Assembly: GCA_964017155.1 (NCBI GenBank)
Contig: OZ024866.1
Span: forward strand, 21,075,326 to 21,139,325
Direction of reading: 5' to 3'
From: Oasisia sp. SBJ-2009
Lineage: Eukaryota > Annelida > Polychaeta > Sabellida > Siboglinidae
DNA: 64,000 bases
The position numbers were made by a program, and so were the translations under genes. The first letter of the stretch is position 1. Every line of letters starts with the position of its first letter. The notes beneath the pieces were generated by a model, which saw only the letters and a list, made by a program, of their open reading frames with translations, was not told the DNA's origin and did not search any database. Below are positions 30,633-40,257 of this stretch, piece after piece.

Positions 30633-30766
30633 TTCGATACCTTCGATACCTTCGATACCTACGATACCTTCGATACCTTCGATACCTTCGATACCTTCGA
30701 TACCTTCGATACCTTCGATACCTTCGATACCTTCGATACCTTCGATACCTTCGATACCTTCGATAT
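30633..30766. repeat. 9-bp minisatellite TTCGATACC (about 15 copies)
   Basis: Same unit and position in the element as 26012-26118 but with more copies, showing length change since the two hAT copies separated. The apparent ORFs through it are artefacts. Confidence 0.95.
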
Positions 30767-31281
30767 TTCGATACTCGACATCGAGTCCATTCGACGAAGA
30801 CGAAGTCGATGCGAAGGTGCAACATCGATCGTTGTTGATGACGACGTTGCTTACGGGAGCTATCACTACAGCGCTTCGCACCCTAAATTGACTTAGGCGT
30901 GGTTGTTTAAAAAATAATATAACATAAAATGTGAATTGTTTTCTAAAACTTTATTGTAGAATTAGTCTCTATAATAACTGTTTTCTGTGTGCTATCTTAG
31001 CGTAGGTCAGACTTCGCTTAGCCTCGTTACCCAAACCAAGGTTCGTATGTGAACCTCTCGTTTGGTGGCAGTACCATGCCATCTTTCTCCCTACTTTATT
31101 TACGGTTACGCGTACAAAAACACACATCCTATTGTATTTCCATAGAGTGTTTATTGCACGCACTAGTATTTATGAAACTAGTTTAATAATAATATTATTA
31201 ATATAAATATTTGTTCGAGCACGATGCGGAGGTTATGTTTATCCGGGTTGCGTTTGGTGGCGCCACCATTTGCCGTACACG

Positions 31282-31434
31282 ATGCCCACAATCAAGTCGC
31301 AACGTTCATCGCTAATAATTTGGCAGTTTTCCAACAAAGAGTGTCTGCTGTGCTAGAGGCGTCTCAAAGATAGCGGGGTAAATACATCGAATTTGACGAA
31401 ACATGTCACCATTCAAGAAGCTACCAAAACGTGA
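31282..31434 (+). pseudogene. BED-type zinc finger remnant, copy 2
   Basis: Parallel to 26629-26795: SQRSSLIIWQFSNKECLLC, TAG, then RRLKDSGVNTSNLTKHVT. A 12-base deletion near the start and several substitutions separate the two. The shared stop supports descent from an already defective parent. Confidence 0.6.
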
Positions 31435-32758
31435 TGATCAACTTTCATCGTATGGCGTCGTCGACGTCGTGGACAATGGTCAACGGTCAACGTCGCATTG
31501 TCATTGACTCGAGAACGTATTCTATCGAAATATTCGACAGTGAGCGAGCAATGGACATCTAGTTACAGTCGAAGCGAATCGCCATCGGTTGCCGAATCTA
31601 CTAAGTAACTGCGGCAAACATCGCCAAGAAGTGACATACACGACGTGACTGATTAACGATGACGATGTGCTTACTGCATACTGTCACTCTCACTGTGACA
31701 CTGCCAGTCACTGGCACTGGCCAAACAGATTCACCACTGGCAGAGCCAGAGGTAGAGGAAGAAACTGACCGGTTCTTGAAAACAGTTGCAAAAACATTAT
31801 GGGGCTTGTTATGTGTACTTGATAACGTGGTAATTTAAGTTTTATATAAAAACAAATTGTAATTTTTATTAATATTTTTTCTATTATTAATTAGTGTTAT
31901 TTTATTGTAATCGTCTATACAGTTTTGATGTTAAATCACAATTATCTTTACGATACAATTAATTATAAAACTGTTATAACAGTGAGTGTGCAGCTGTGCT
32001 GGCAGTGGCACTATTATAAGTGATAGGTGTATTTATATTTAATATAATAATAACATTATTTGTATGTTATGTTTCAGCTGTATTTGTTGATGGTCACCTT
32101 AGGAGACACATTGAATTGAAATTAAGCTGCTATATTATAGTGTATTTACAAACAGCTGGGGTGAAGTACTGTTATTAATTTAAAATAATTCAGTGCAATT
32201 GATGAATTTATTTTTCACTAGGTATTTTATTGCAGTTGTCTTTTATTGTTTTAATTTTATATTACAGTTACCTTTTAGTTTTACAACAGTAATCAATTAT
32301 ATTGAAACTGTTGTTTGTTTACTTACATAAAATGAAAATTGCATTTTAATCATTGTTTGCATGACTATAAAATTATCACATATTTCCCTACTTGTAAGTG
32401 AAAAATTGTGTGTGTTTCTGTGGCATTAGTCTAAGTGGATAGTAGTGTGTTTCTTTGGAGATCTCAACTGTACTGAATTACACTTACAAGGTAAATTTTG
32501 AGAATCGAATAAAAATCTGGTATCGATTGATATCGAAGAATTCTGGTATCAAACCAGCAATATATCGATCGGTATCGAAGAATTCTGGTATCGAACCAGC
32601 ACTACTTCTGTTGCATACTGTTTCTACTGGGAACTGTGTTCTATGTGAATATTAGACTTACAACGTAAGTATCGAGTATCGAGTATCGAACAAAATTCAG
32701 GTATCGATCGGTATCGAACAAAACCTGGTATCGAACCAGCACTAGCCCCGACTATTAT

Positions 32759-32984
32759 AAGTAATAAACAAATTGATCATTGTTATTACAACCTTTCATA
32801 TGTGTATATAAGAATTCTTGTTAAATATTTATTAAACTGGTAAACCATACTACAGGTCTGACTCTACCTGATTCCACACCTTAAGGCCCATAATACTAAT
32901 TAATTTTATTAGAATTTATTTTGAATTAATATTTATGTTGCATGTATTATGATTGTGACTATCACATACTCTCTTAAAGTAACT
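32759..32984. other. short gap: no gene
   Basis: AT-rich spacer between the hAT/AGTCGGGGC complex and the LINE remnant. Confidence 0.5.
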
Positions 32985-33900
32985 TAACATATATGATCTG
33001 AAACCAAATTGTTGTTAACTTAAACATAAACACCATACTGTTTAAATCAATCATATCGTAAACACACACGGTTTTAAAATAACTAATGATATGTCTTGCT
33101 TGTAACAAGTACCCTTCGTGTTTACATATAGTTATTGTTTTTTTCTGTAACATATATAACGATTGTATCTTGTTCTCATATGTATTTCCCCACACTTCAT
33201 AGCAGTAATTAAGCAAATTGTAGGCATGCTGAGGATAGAGTATATAATACATGAATATTTTATAGGTGATTGACTATTCATAATGAACACATTAGCCATT
33301 TTACTTTTGATCTTCTTACTATGATCATTCGAACCTAACTGACAGTACAATCTGTAGAATAAAAGGTTTCAATATTATTTTCATTAATGCAAATTGTGAG
33401 ATTGGTGCCATCAGCAAATATTACACATGTCATAACAGTTGATACTTTACACCTGTCATAAAATATAGGCTAAATAAAATTGGACCAAATATGGAACCTT
33501 GTGGTACACCACATGTTATATTTTGGTGAGTTGAATTTGTGTCATTCATAGATACATACTGTTTTCTGGTGTTCAGTTGGCTATGTAACCAAGTTTATAC
33601 AACAATTCTAATGCATGATGTTCTAGTTTCTTTAACAAAATGCTGTTGTCAACAGTGGTAAATGCCTTAATTTTTAAATATGTAAAAACTGCTATTGAGG
33701 ATCATGAGTTATTCATAGCTGTTGTTAATCCCTGAATCATTTCTAATATTGCTATTACAGTTGAGTGTTTCTTTTCTAAATCCATACTGCCCATTGTACA
33801 GTTTTTAACATTCAAGAAATACATTAATCTACTATGTATATACTTGCTAGTATTTTTCGAGAACTGAGGTAAAACAGACACTAGCTCGTAGTTAGAGAGA
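32985..33900 (-). pseudogene. CR1/jockey-like LINE reverse transcriptase remnant
   Basis: On the minus strand, in order: FTTVDNSILLKKLEHHALEL, a frame change, LNTRKQYVSMNDTNSTHQNI, TCGVPQGSIFGPILF, then after degraded sequence NLLNYCYEVWGNTYENKIQS and LYMLQKK. These are the 'DTVDH..LL.KL', 'NR.QYV', 'GVPQGSILGPLLF' and 'YC..VWGN......L..LQKKA' blocks of CR1/jockey-group reverse transcriptases. The FADD box is not legible. Many stops are present; it is an old fragment. Confidence 0.75.
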
Positions 33901-34547
33901 ATTCTTGTGCATCATACATTTTTTAATATGGAGATTACCCATACAAATTTCACGTTACCCGAAAAATATCCATTTTGTAGTTGTTTGTTGAATATGTGTT
34001 CAAGATATTTTAGAATATTGACATATGGCATTACCATCTTAATTAGGCATACATAAGTACCACCGTGATCTTTTTACATTTACCAAAGTTTACTAAGCCC
34101 AAAATATCTTAACAGTAACATGTTTAAGGACCCTTCTATCCTTTCATTCATGTAATGGTTAACATTATTGGGCATTTAGGATTTTTGTTGGCTTGTGTTT
34201 GACCTATATTTAAAAATAATTAAAACATTTGCAATATTCTTTCTGCCAGTGATTTTTTTTGTTCTGTTTAAAAGGAGTATAATAATATTTACATTTTTAT
34301 TCTTTTTATTAACTAGAGCAGTTAAAATTGTCCTTCCTTCATATTGTTCTTGTTTATTTCGAGAAGGTCAGAATAGTACATATGTTCCATCGGTATGGCT
34401 AAATGTCCACGACTGTACTTTATTACTCGTCCAACGACAACACACAGTTTTGGGGAAATTTCGTCTGGCAATTGACCGTGAGCTTGTGTCGCCAAGCAGA
34501 AAACGAATGGTCCCATCACCGAAAAACTGCCACCAAAACATAATTAT
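33901..34547. other. gap: no convincing gene
   Basis: The plus-strand open frame at 34195-34605 (136 codons) starts with a hydrophobic stretch from T-rich DNA and matches nothing I recognise. The last part overlaps the terminal repeat shared with 24004-24862. Confidence 0.4.
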
Positions 34548-34667
34548 TGCAACATTGTATCGTACTGTCGTCGTCTGCCACTTAAGTTTGCAAATGTTCA
34601 GTTAACATCGCCGTTTTAGGCCCAACACAGTGCCTGTCAAATCATTCTTGTTACACCACCTCTTCAA

Positions 34668-34793
34668 ATGGATCGACAACACCTCGTAAGCGACTCGGAC
34701 GCTGAAATCGGACTGCACATCTTGTCCAAAACGACGAACTTTGACTACGAAATTGACCAATTTCTACGTGAGTTGCCATCTTTGTTTGCTTGA
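34668..34793 (+). CDS. 41-codon ORF or first exon, MDRQHL family (unknown)
   Basis: MDRQHLVSDSDAEIGLHILS is followed by KTTNFDYEIDQFLR. The stop follows soon, but CTAC|GTGAGT at 34768 is a good splice donor, so the real product may be longer. The sequence is conserved in the fragment at 24119. It lies about 190 bp from the right end of the composite and reads outward, which is odd for a transposase exon and suggests the element was rearranged. Function unknown. Confidence 0.35.
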   Translation: MDRQHLVSDSDAEIGLHILSKTTNFDYEIDQFLRELPSLFA

Positions 34794-34978
34794 GTACGGT
34801 TTTGAGCATGGTCTTGAGCATACTCAGGATTTGGACGTTCCGTGCTCAAGTCTGAGCACGATATCGTACTCAGAAAGTTTTGTAATCTCCGTGAGTATGA
34901 GCACCGTGTGAAAGCGAGGCTTGAGCATGGAATTTGAGCACGGAGGACTGAGTACGGCTTCGTAATCTTGGGTCCTGG

Positions 34979-35600
34979 AATTAAAGGTGTAACCGCCGAT
35001 ATGGTGAAGTCTACATAAAGTTTTGTAATGAAGTTTGAAAACCAGGAATTTGGCCTTCTGCATGAACACAGTCAACTATCATTTGAAATCTTGCAGTAAC
35101 TATCGCACCATCAGCCGGATAAGTCATCCTAGCAAGATACTCCTGCATATAACTTTGACCCAACTGCATCCACAACCAGAAACAATCATAGTTGAAGAAT
35201 AAGCAGGGTCTAAAAAAGGACACAGCACACTTGAGCACATCTTCAACCTTAGATTGTCGAAGGAGCAGTATTAAAATGACAAAAAAATCAACATTACATA
35301 ATTTCATAGACTTCAAGAAAGCCTACGATCAGGATTGGTGAGAAGAAATGTGACAATCACGGGCTTTATATCAAGCATCACAGAGTGTGGTTATGCTTGG
35401 AGATTAAATGAGTACATGTAACTGGTTCTCCCCACAGGTTGGTGTGAGACAGGGATGTTCACTCTCACAAACCTTCCTAGAATACATCATTATGGAGGCT
35501 TTAGTGGATTTGAAAGGTTGGTAGACATTGGAGGCATAGACCATGCAATCACCAACTTTCACTTCGCTGATGATATTGTTATATGTTATGAATTACATTT
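34979..35600 (+). pseudogene. LINE reverse transcriptase, right part of the split copy
   Basis: Continues the frame broken at 25019: GIKGVTADMVK, then SNYRTISRISHPSKILL, AGSKKGHSTLEHIFNLRL, FIDFKKAYDQDW (motif A), VGVRQGCSLSQTFLEYIIME (motif B) and ITNFHFADDIVICYE (motif C with FADD). Stops and frame changes are frequent. With 24863-25019 it is one degenerate LINE of the endonuclease/reverse transcriptase type common in marine invertebrates, interrupted by the composite element. Confidence 0.8.
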
Positions 35601-35788
35601 TTAACACCATTATTAGTTATAGCTGAATTGGTAAGAAACAATTTTTATTTTGTTCTTTACTTTTACCCCTCATACACATACAAACTCTTCTTCTTATTCT
35701 TCTTTGCCTTTTCCCACTAGGTGGGGTCAGCGGCCCGAATTCTTGATTTTCAGAACATACAAACATATTCTATAATCCTAATAATAAT
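35601..35788. other. short gap
   Basis: Contains TTTTCCCACTAGGTGGGGTC with a small hairpin (CCCAC/GTGGG), probably part of a LINE 3' region. Confidence 0.4.
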
Positions 35789-36022
35789 ATGCTGGATCTA
35801 CTGAAACTTACAGATAAAACATCACTGACTGAAGAACAGGAGAGGCTAAAAGCGTTGTACAAGTCAGCATGTCAGCAACAGGAGAGGCTAAAAGTGTTGT
35901 ACAGGTCAGCATGTCAGCAACAGGAGAGACTAAGTGTTGTACAAGTCGGCATGTCAGCAACAGGAGAGGCTAAAAGTGTTGTACAAGTCAGTACGTCAGC
36001 AACATTCATGCGCCAAAGTTAG
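35789..36022 (+). CDS. hypothetical ORF with 14-residue repeats (42-bp tandem repeat 35835-36003)
   Basis: A 77-codon frame begins MLDLLKLTDKTSLTEEQ and then repeats ERLKALYKSACQQQ. CAGGAGAG marks units at 35837, 35879, 35921 and 35961 (periods 42, 42, 40). The third unit lacks two bases, which shifts the frame, so the protein repeat breaks there. The 42-bp period would give helical Gln/Glu/Lys-rich repeats. It is more likely a minisatellite that happens to be open than a gene. Confidence 0.3.
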   Translation: MLDLLKLTDKTSLTEEQERLKALYKSACQQQERLKVLYRSACQQQERLSVVQVGMSATGEAKSVVQVSTSATFMRQS

Positions 36023-36599
36023 TCGCGATGTTCTGAAGGAATGCAGACATTGGAGCCAGAAAACTTCCGACAGCTGGCTTCATAGTTACTGAATATGCCA
36101 GTGAGCAGGTCTCCTCAGACTACGCACACACACGTGTGTTGCATGTTCAATTCCTGCTAGTGTTATACTGTTTGCAATTTAAGCCAATCAATGTCAGCCC
36201 AGAAGTAAGAGATAAGAGATAAGATAGCTTCATTGCCATGTGTTTACATTGTAGTTACAATAAAACATTGGAATGTGTGATGATATTGGTCGTTGTACTA
36301 GTACATTCACATGACAATACATTCACATGCACCAAACGGTGATGATAAAACATAGTACTACTTAAAATTAAATAAATAAATAAATAAGAACAATCACATA
36401 AAAAGGTCCGAATAATTTTTTTCTTTATCTTTTAACATCGATAAATAATTGATGCGATCTAGTAGAAATATATTAGCTTAAAATGTAAAATATGAACTAA
36501 AATAATATATAATAAAGTATGATAAAATATACACTAAAAACTCATCAGAAAGTGGAATATGTGTTTGCTGCGGGTGGGAGAAAAATCACTTCTGTCTTG
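36023..36599. other. gap: no gene
   Basis: AGATAAGAGATAAGATAGCTT at about 36210 resembles the 3' region of LINE/SINE families. Short (AAAT)n tract at 36370. No coding signal. Confidence 0.45.
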
Positions 36600-36900
36600 A
36601 CATGGCTTGAATGGCTAAGGGGAAAAGCTAGTAATAAAGAGGTTCATCCTGGTTTTGATGGATCTGAATCGGCGACTAGATGGAAGAGGTTCAAATAGGT
36701 CATGGGCAGGATGGGGTGAATCTTGAGAGATGAGAGTGCATGGCTCTTCCTAACAGGCACTGCTGATACAGTAATTAAAGACTGCGAAGGTCTCTGCCGA
36801 TGATTCGAGAAGCAGTTTTCACAACTCTGTTTAATTTGAGCATTTCTTTCTGTGTAATCGACCCAAACCATACTGTGATAGAAAATCACCACTAAACGCA
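36600..36900 (-). pseudogene. LINE ORF2 C-terminal remnant
   Basis: Minus strand: FYHSMVWVDYTERNAQIKQS, NCFSNHRQRPSQSLITV, KSHALSS, then HPILPMTYLNLFHL. This follows the 'F...VWFGS.T..ER..LN..VKTA', 'LPSLDSIY', 'KKAH' and 'HPAHDLFNLLPSGRRFRS' blocks found at the C-terminus of animal LINE proteins. It is degraded and has no upstream reverse transcriptase. Confidence 0.6.
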
Positions 36901-37065
36901 GAAACCGAGTGGCCAAGAAAAAATTAAATTAAGGTTATAAATGCTCTGAAAACTGTCAGTGACAGTGTCAGTGTGTTGTACATAATAACAGAACAGTTTA
37001 AAGAAGTCACTTTTTAACGCTTTTGAAACCCTTCCATAACATATATGAAATATATTTTTTAGATT

Positions 37066-37076
37066 TACAAGTAATT
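37066..37076. repeat. LINE target-site duplication, 3' side
   Basis: TACAAGTAATT, identical to 40602-40612 at the other end of the element. Confidence 0.92.
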
Positions 37077-37078
37077 CA

Positions 37079-37125
37079 TCATCATCATCATGCTGTCGGT
37101 CGCGAAGCGACAAAGACTGCTTCCA
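37079..37125 (-). other. LINE 3' tail: hairpin plus (ATG)n
   Basis: On the minus strand the stop codon is followed by a short hairpin GTCGCTTCGCGAC (37099-37111), then CGACAGC and five ATG repeats up to the target duplication. Such a 3' stem-loop with simple repeat is where the reverse transcriptase would start target-primed synthesis. Confidence 0.7.
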
Positions 37126-40100
37126 TCACTTGACTCTTGCTCTCCATTTGTCTCTCTGCTGTGAGAGTGATGTCCAGGAGTCGATCTTTATGTCTCTCAG
37201 CTTCAGGTTTCTCTTGATGGTATCTTTGAACCGGAGACGAGGGCGCCCTCTCTTTCTGTGACCAGAAGACAGTTGGGAGTAGAGAACCTGCTTCGGTAGC
37301 CTGTCTGATGACATCCTCATGAGGTGTCCAGTCCACCGGAGATTCTTTCTGATCAGAAGATCTTCCATAGATGGCAGCCCTGTCCGTTCGAGTATTTCCT
37401 TGTTTGTCACTTTGTCCATCCAGGTTATCCTCATGATCGAACGCAGATGTCGCATCATGAAGGCATGCAACTTTTTCACCTGTCGTCTGTACACTGTCCA
37501 GGCCTCGGCTCCGTATAGGAGGGTGGACAGCACAATTGCACGGTATATCTTGCCTTTAACCCGCATGGACACATGGTGGTTGTTCCAGAGTCTCTGGCGT
37601 AGTCGGCCGAAAGATGCACTAGCCTTGGCCATCCTCCTCTGTATTTCATCGTCAATGCATCCGTCACTTGATATAGTGCTTCCGAGGTAGGTGAATTCTA
37701 TAACAGAGTTCAGCTTGTTTCCATCAACCATGATATCCTTCTCTCGGGTTCTTGTAGAGTTGGGTTGGTACAGCACCTCGGTCTTCTTGATGTTAATCTT
37801 CAGGCCGAACTTCTTTGACGCATTGGAAAAAGCATCCACTATTTTCTGGATCTCTTCAGCAGAGTGTGCAACCAGTGCACTGTCATCTGCGAATAGCAGC
37901 TCCCTCATCAGTATCCGTGTAGTCTTGGTCTTCGCTCTGAAGTGTGCGACATTGAATAGGTCAGCGCTCTGTCTGGACTGTATGTAGATGCCATCCCCCA
38001 TGTCTCGGAAAGCATTGTCGAGCATTGCTGATAGGAAGATGGAAAAGAGCGTGGGCGCCAGTACACAGCCTTGCTTGACCCCATTTGTGACCCTGAACGA
38101 TTCCGAGACTTCCCCTCCAACATTAACAGTCGCCATCATTCCGGTATGTAGTGCCTCGATCATTGTTGTGAACTTCTCTGGGCAGCCATACTTCTTCAGT
38201 AGCTGCCATAGTCCGGTCCTCCCAACTGTATCGAACGCCTTACTGAAGTCGACAAATACCATGTACAGTGGTCGGTCCTGCTCAATGCACTTTTCTTGTA
38301 GTTGTCGGAGACAAAATATCATATCCACGGTGCTCCGGTTACCTCTGAAGCCACATTGTGTCTCCGGAACTACCTCTGGTGTTAGGTGGGTAGATAGTCT
38401 GTTGAGGAGGATCCTGGCGAAGATCTTGCCTGCTATGGAAAGAAGAGAGATTCCTCTATAGTTCCCACAGTCTGTTCGATCACCTTTCTTGTAGATGGTT
38501 ATAATGCTTGCATCCTTCCATGCTTGTGGTACAGAACCCATCTCCCAAGCATTGGTGATTAGTTGGTGCAGTCTGCTGAACAGATTGTCTCCTCCATGCT
38601 TCCATACTTCTGCAGGAATTCCATCTCCTCCAGGTGCTTTGCCATCTTTCAGGCTGGCGATTGCTCTAGCCATCTCATCCATAGTTGGAATCTCATCAAG
38701 GCTTGTCTTGGTAATGCGCTGCGGGATGTTGTCCAGAGCTTCGTGATCTATGTCGCCAGGGACGTTGAGTAGCTTCTGGAAGTGTTCACTCCATCTTGCC
38801 ACAACTCTCTTGCTGTCAGAGAAGGTTTCCATTCCGTCTGTTGATTTTAGTTGAACAGGTCCCTTCTTTTTGGGTCCCCACACTTCCTTCAGTCCATTGT
38901 AGAAGCCCTTCATGTTGTTACTGTCGGCAGCTCTCTGCAGCTCCACTGCTTTCCTTTCCCACCAGTCCGACTTCAGTGCACGGGTGTGTTTTTGTAGCAG
39001 TCTGCAGGCATCTTTGTATGCTGCAGTGGTGGATCTAGTACTCCTGGTTTGCAACACTCTCTGGTGGGCTTGATCTCTTCTGCTCATAAGAGTCTGTAAC
39101 TCCTGGTCGTTGGGGTCGAACCAGTCCTGGTGTTTTCTGTCCGGCTTGCCAAGATATGTCTTGGCTGTGTTGTACACAACCTGCTGCAGAGCTGCCCATT
39201 CCTCGTCTGGTGTTGAGTTTTCCTTCTCCTCCCAATGGGCGAGAGCACTGTCCATCTCCTGCTCAAAACTCTCCCTATGGCTGATGGTACTTAGTTTTGC
39301 AGTGTTGAGCTTGGTCGGCTTATTTGTCCCTTGCCTGTTGTGCTTTTGTCGTATTCTGAAAGCCACTTTTGATCTCAGCATCTGGTGATCGGTCCAGCAG
39401 TTTGCTCCACGCATGGCTCGGGTGCTGTGGATGTCCATCTTATCCCGACACCTCGTGATGATGAAGTCGATCATATGCCAGTGTTTGGAACGAGGATGCA
39501 TCCAGGTGGTCTTGCGTTCATCCTTCTGCTTGAACATGGTGTTCGTCACTATCAGTTCGAACTCAGAGCACAGAGCCAGTAGAAGTTCGCCATTGGAGTT
39601 GCATTTCCCAATCCCATGTTTGCCCATGACCAAGGGCCACTTGTCATTGTCTCTTCCTATCCTCGCATTGAAGTCTCCTATCAGCAGTAGCTTATCGGTA
39701 TGAGGGATGCCCCTGAGCACACTTGTGAGCTGGTTGTAGAAGGCCTCCTTGTTTTCGTCTGGGTTTGTCATTGTCGGAGCATACACGTTGATAATTGTAG
39801 CAAAGTTGTCCTTGCTCAGAGGTAGTCTCATCGTCATGATTCTGTCACTTACTGGCCGTGGCATTTCTGTCAGCTTTGTGATGATATCCTTTTTGATAGC
39901 AAAGCCCACTCCGGCCTCCCTTCTTTCTCCTTCGGGTTTGCCACTCCAGAAGAAAGAGTATTCCAAGTCGTCGAGACTACCAGACTCTGAGAACCTTGTT
40001 TCACATAGGGCGGCGATGTCGATGTTGTATTTGGCAAGTTCCATTGCTACTAGTGCCGTACGTCTTTCTGGTTGGTTAGCTCCTTCTCGGTCGAGGAGAG

Positions 40101-40257
40101 TCCTGACGTTCCATTGTCCAATTGTCAGTAGTTGTCTTCTTTGTCTTCTTCTTCCTAGCTGATTTTCCACTGTCGACGGAAGATGAGGTCGAGCAGCGCG
40201 GTCCTTGGTAACCCGGGCGACGGCCGATCCGGTATCATGTTTCGTGCAGTTGTACAT
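37126..40257 (-). CDS. LINE endonuclease/reverse transcriptase polyprotein (1043 aa)
   Basis: The protein nicks target DNA and copies the element RNA there. An APE-type endonuclease occupies about residues 43-300: GQWNVRTL (N50), ALCETRF (E86), LIGDFNARIG (D195, N197), MIDFIITR (D264) and WTDHQ (D290-H291). Reverse transcriptase follows at about 520-870: KDASIITIYKKGD, NYRGISLLSIAGKI, ETQCGFRGNRSTVDMIFCL, MVFVDFSKAFDTV (motif A, about 668-677), GVKQGCVLAPTLFSIFL and LLFADDSALVAH (catalytic FADD at 789-792). The C-terminus has RWTGHLMRM and RKRGRPRLRFKD, usual for the group. All key residues are present and no stop interrupts. The N-terminus resembles the endonuclease part of 'craniofacial development protein 2-like' sequences, which derive from RTE elements. 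Other Met codons upstream of residue 43 are possible starts. Confidence 0.95.
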   Translation of the reverse strand: MYNCTKHDTGSAVARVTKDRAARPHLPSTVENQLGRRRQRRQLLTIGQWNVRTLLDREGANQPERRTALVAMELAKYNIDIAALCETRFSESGSLDDLEYSFFWSGKPEGERREAGVGFAIKKDIITKLTEMPRPVSDRIMTMRLPLSKDNFATIINVYAPTMTNPDENKEAFYNQLTSVLRGIPHTDKLLLIGDFNARIGRDNDKWPLVMGKHGIGKCNSNGELLLALCSEFELIVTNTMFKQKDERKTTWMHPRSKHWHMIDFIITRCRDKMDIHSTRAMRGANCWTDHQMLRSKVAFRIRQKHNRQGTNKPTKLNTAKLSTISHRESFEQEMDSALAHWEEKENSTPDEEWAALQQVVYNTAKTYLGKPDRKHQDWFDPNDQELQTLMSRRDQAHQRVLQTRSTRSTTAAYKDACRLLQKHTRALKSDWWERKAVELQRAADSNNMKGFYNGLKEVWGPKKKGPVQLKSTDGMETFSDSKRVVARWSEHFQKLLNVPGDIDHEALDNIPQRITKTSLDEIPTMDEMARAIASLKDGKAPGGDGIPAEVWKHGGDNLFSRLHQLITNAWEMGSVPQAWKDASIITIYKKGDRTDCGNYRGISLLSIAGKIFARILLNRLSTHLTPEVVPETQCGFRGNRSTVDMIFCLRQLQEKCIEQDRPLYMVFVDFSKAFDTVGRTGLWQLLKKYGCPEKFTTMIEALHTGMMATVNVGGEVSESFRVTNGVKQGCVLAPTLFSIFLSAMLDNAFRDMGDGIYIQSRQSADLFNVAHFRAKTKTTRILMRELLFADDSALVAHSAEEIQKIVDAFSNASKKFGLKINIKKTEVLYQPNSTRTREKDIMVDGNKLNSVIEFTYLGSTISSDGCIDDEIQRRMAKASASFGRLRQRLWNNHHVSMRVKGKIYRAIVLSTLLYGAEAWTVYRRQVKKLHAFMMRHLRSIMRITWMDKVTNKEILERTGLPSMEDLLIRKNLRWTGHLMRMSSDRLPKQVLYSQLSSGHRKRGRPRLRFKDTIKRNLKLRDIKIDSWTSLSQQRDKWRARVK

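Larger units (their letters stand above)
30520..32744. mobile_element. hAT-type element copy 2 (non-autonomous)
   Basis: Same ends and interior as copy 1 (25899-29196) but without the nested MITE, 2225 bp long. The flanking octamers (ATTTACAT and GCCCCGAC) do not match, so the original duplication has been lost by deletion or exchange. The 9-bp minisatellite is longer here, and the BED finger remnant has the same stop codon. It serves as the empty-site control for the 27033-28148 insertion. Confidence 0.85.
25020..34978. mobile_element. about 10 kb composite insertion with inverted termini
   Basis: The left end CCAGGGCCTGAGATTACGAA (continuing GCCGTACTC) and the inverse of the right end CCAGGACCCAAGATTACGAA (continuing GCCGTACTC) match over 29 bases with three mismatches. 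Left flank and right flank are two halves of the same LINE reverse transcriptase, so the insertion boundaries are well fixed. CCAGG/CCTGG at the two ends could be a 5-bp duplication with one changed base, or part of the termini. Subterminal DNA on both sides is rich in GAGTACG, GAGCACG and TGAGCATG words. The interior holds two hAT copies, a MITE, an AGTCGGGGC element and a LINE remnant, so much of its length is secondary insertion. No transposase was recognised. Confidence 0.65.

Noticed and set aside
34195..34605. 136-codon ORF with hydrophobic N-terminus
   Set aside because: The hydrophobic part is translated T-rich DNA and the rest overlaps a repeat shared with 24 kb; no motif.
36210..36260. 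SINE with Pol III promoter
   Set aside because: Only a LINE-like 3' word is seen; no A and B boxes at the right spacing.
37319..40162. Plus-strand ORFs of 64-157 codons across the LINE
   Set aside because: Shadows of the intact 1043-codon minus-strand gene.
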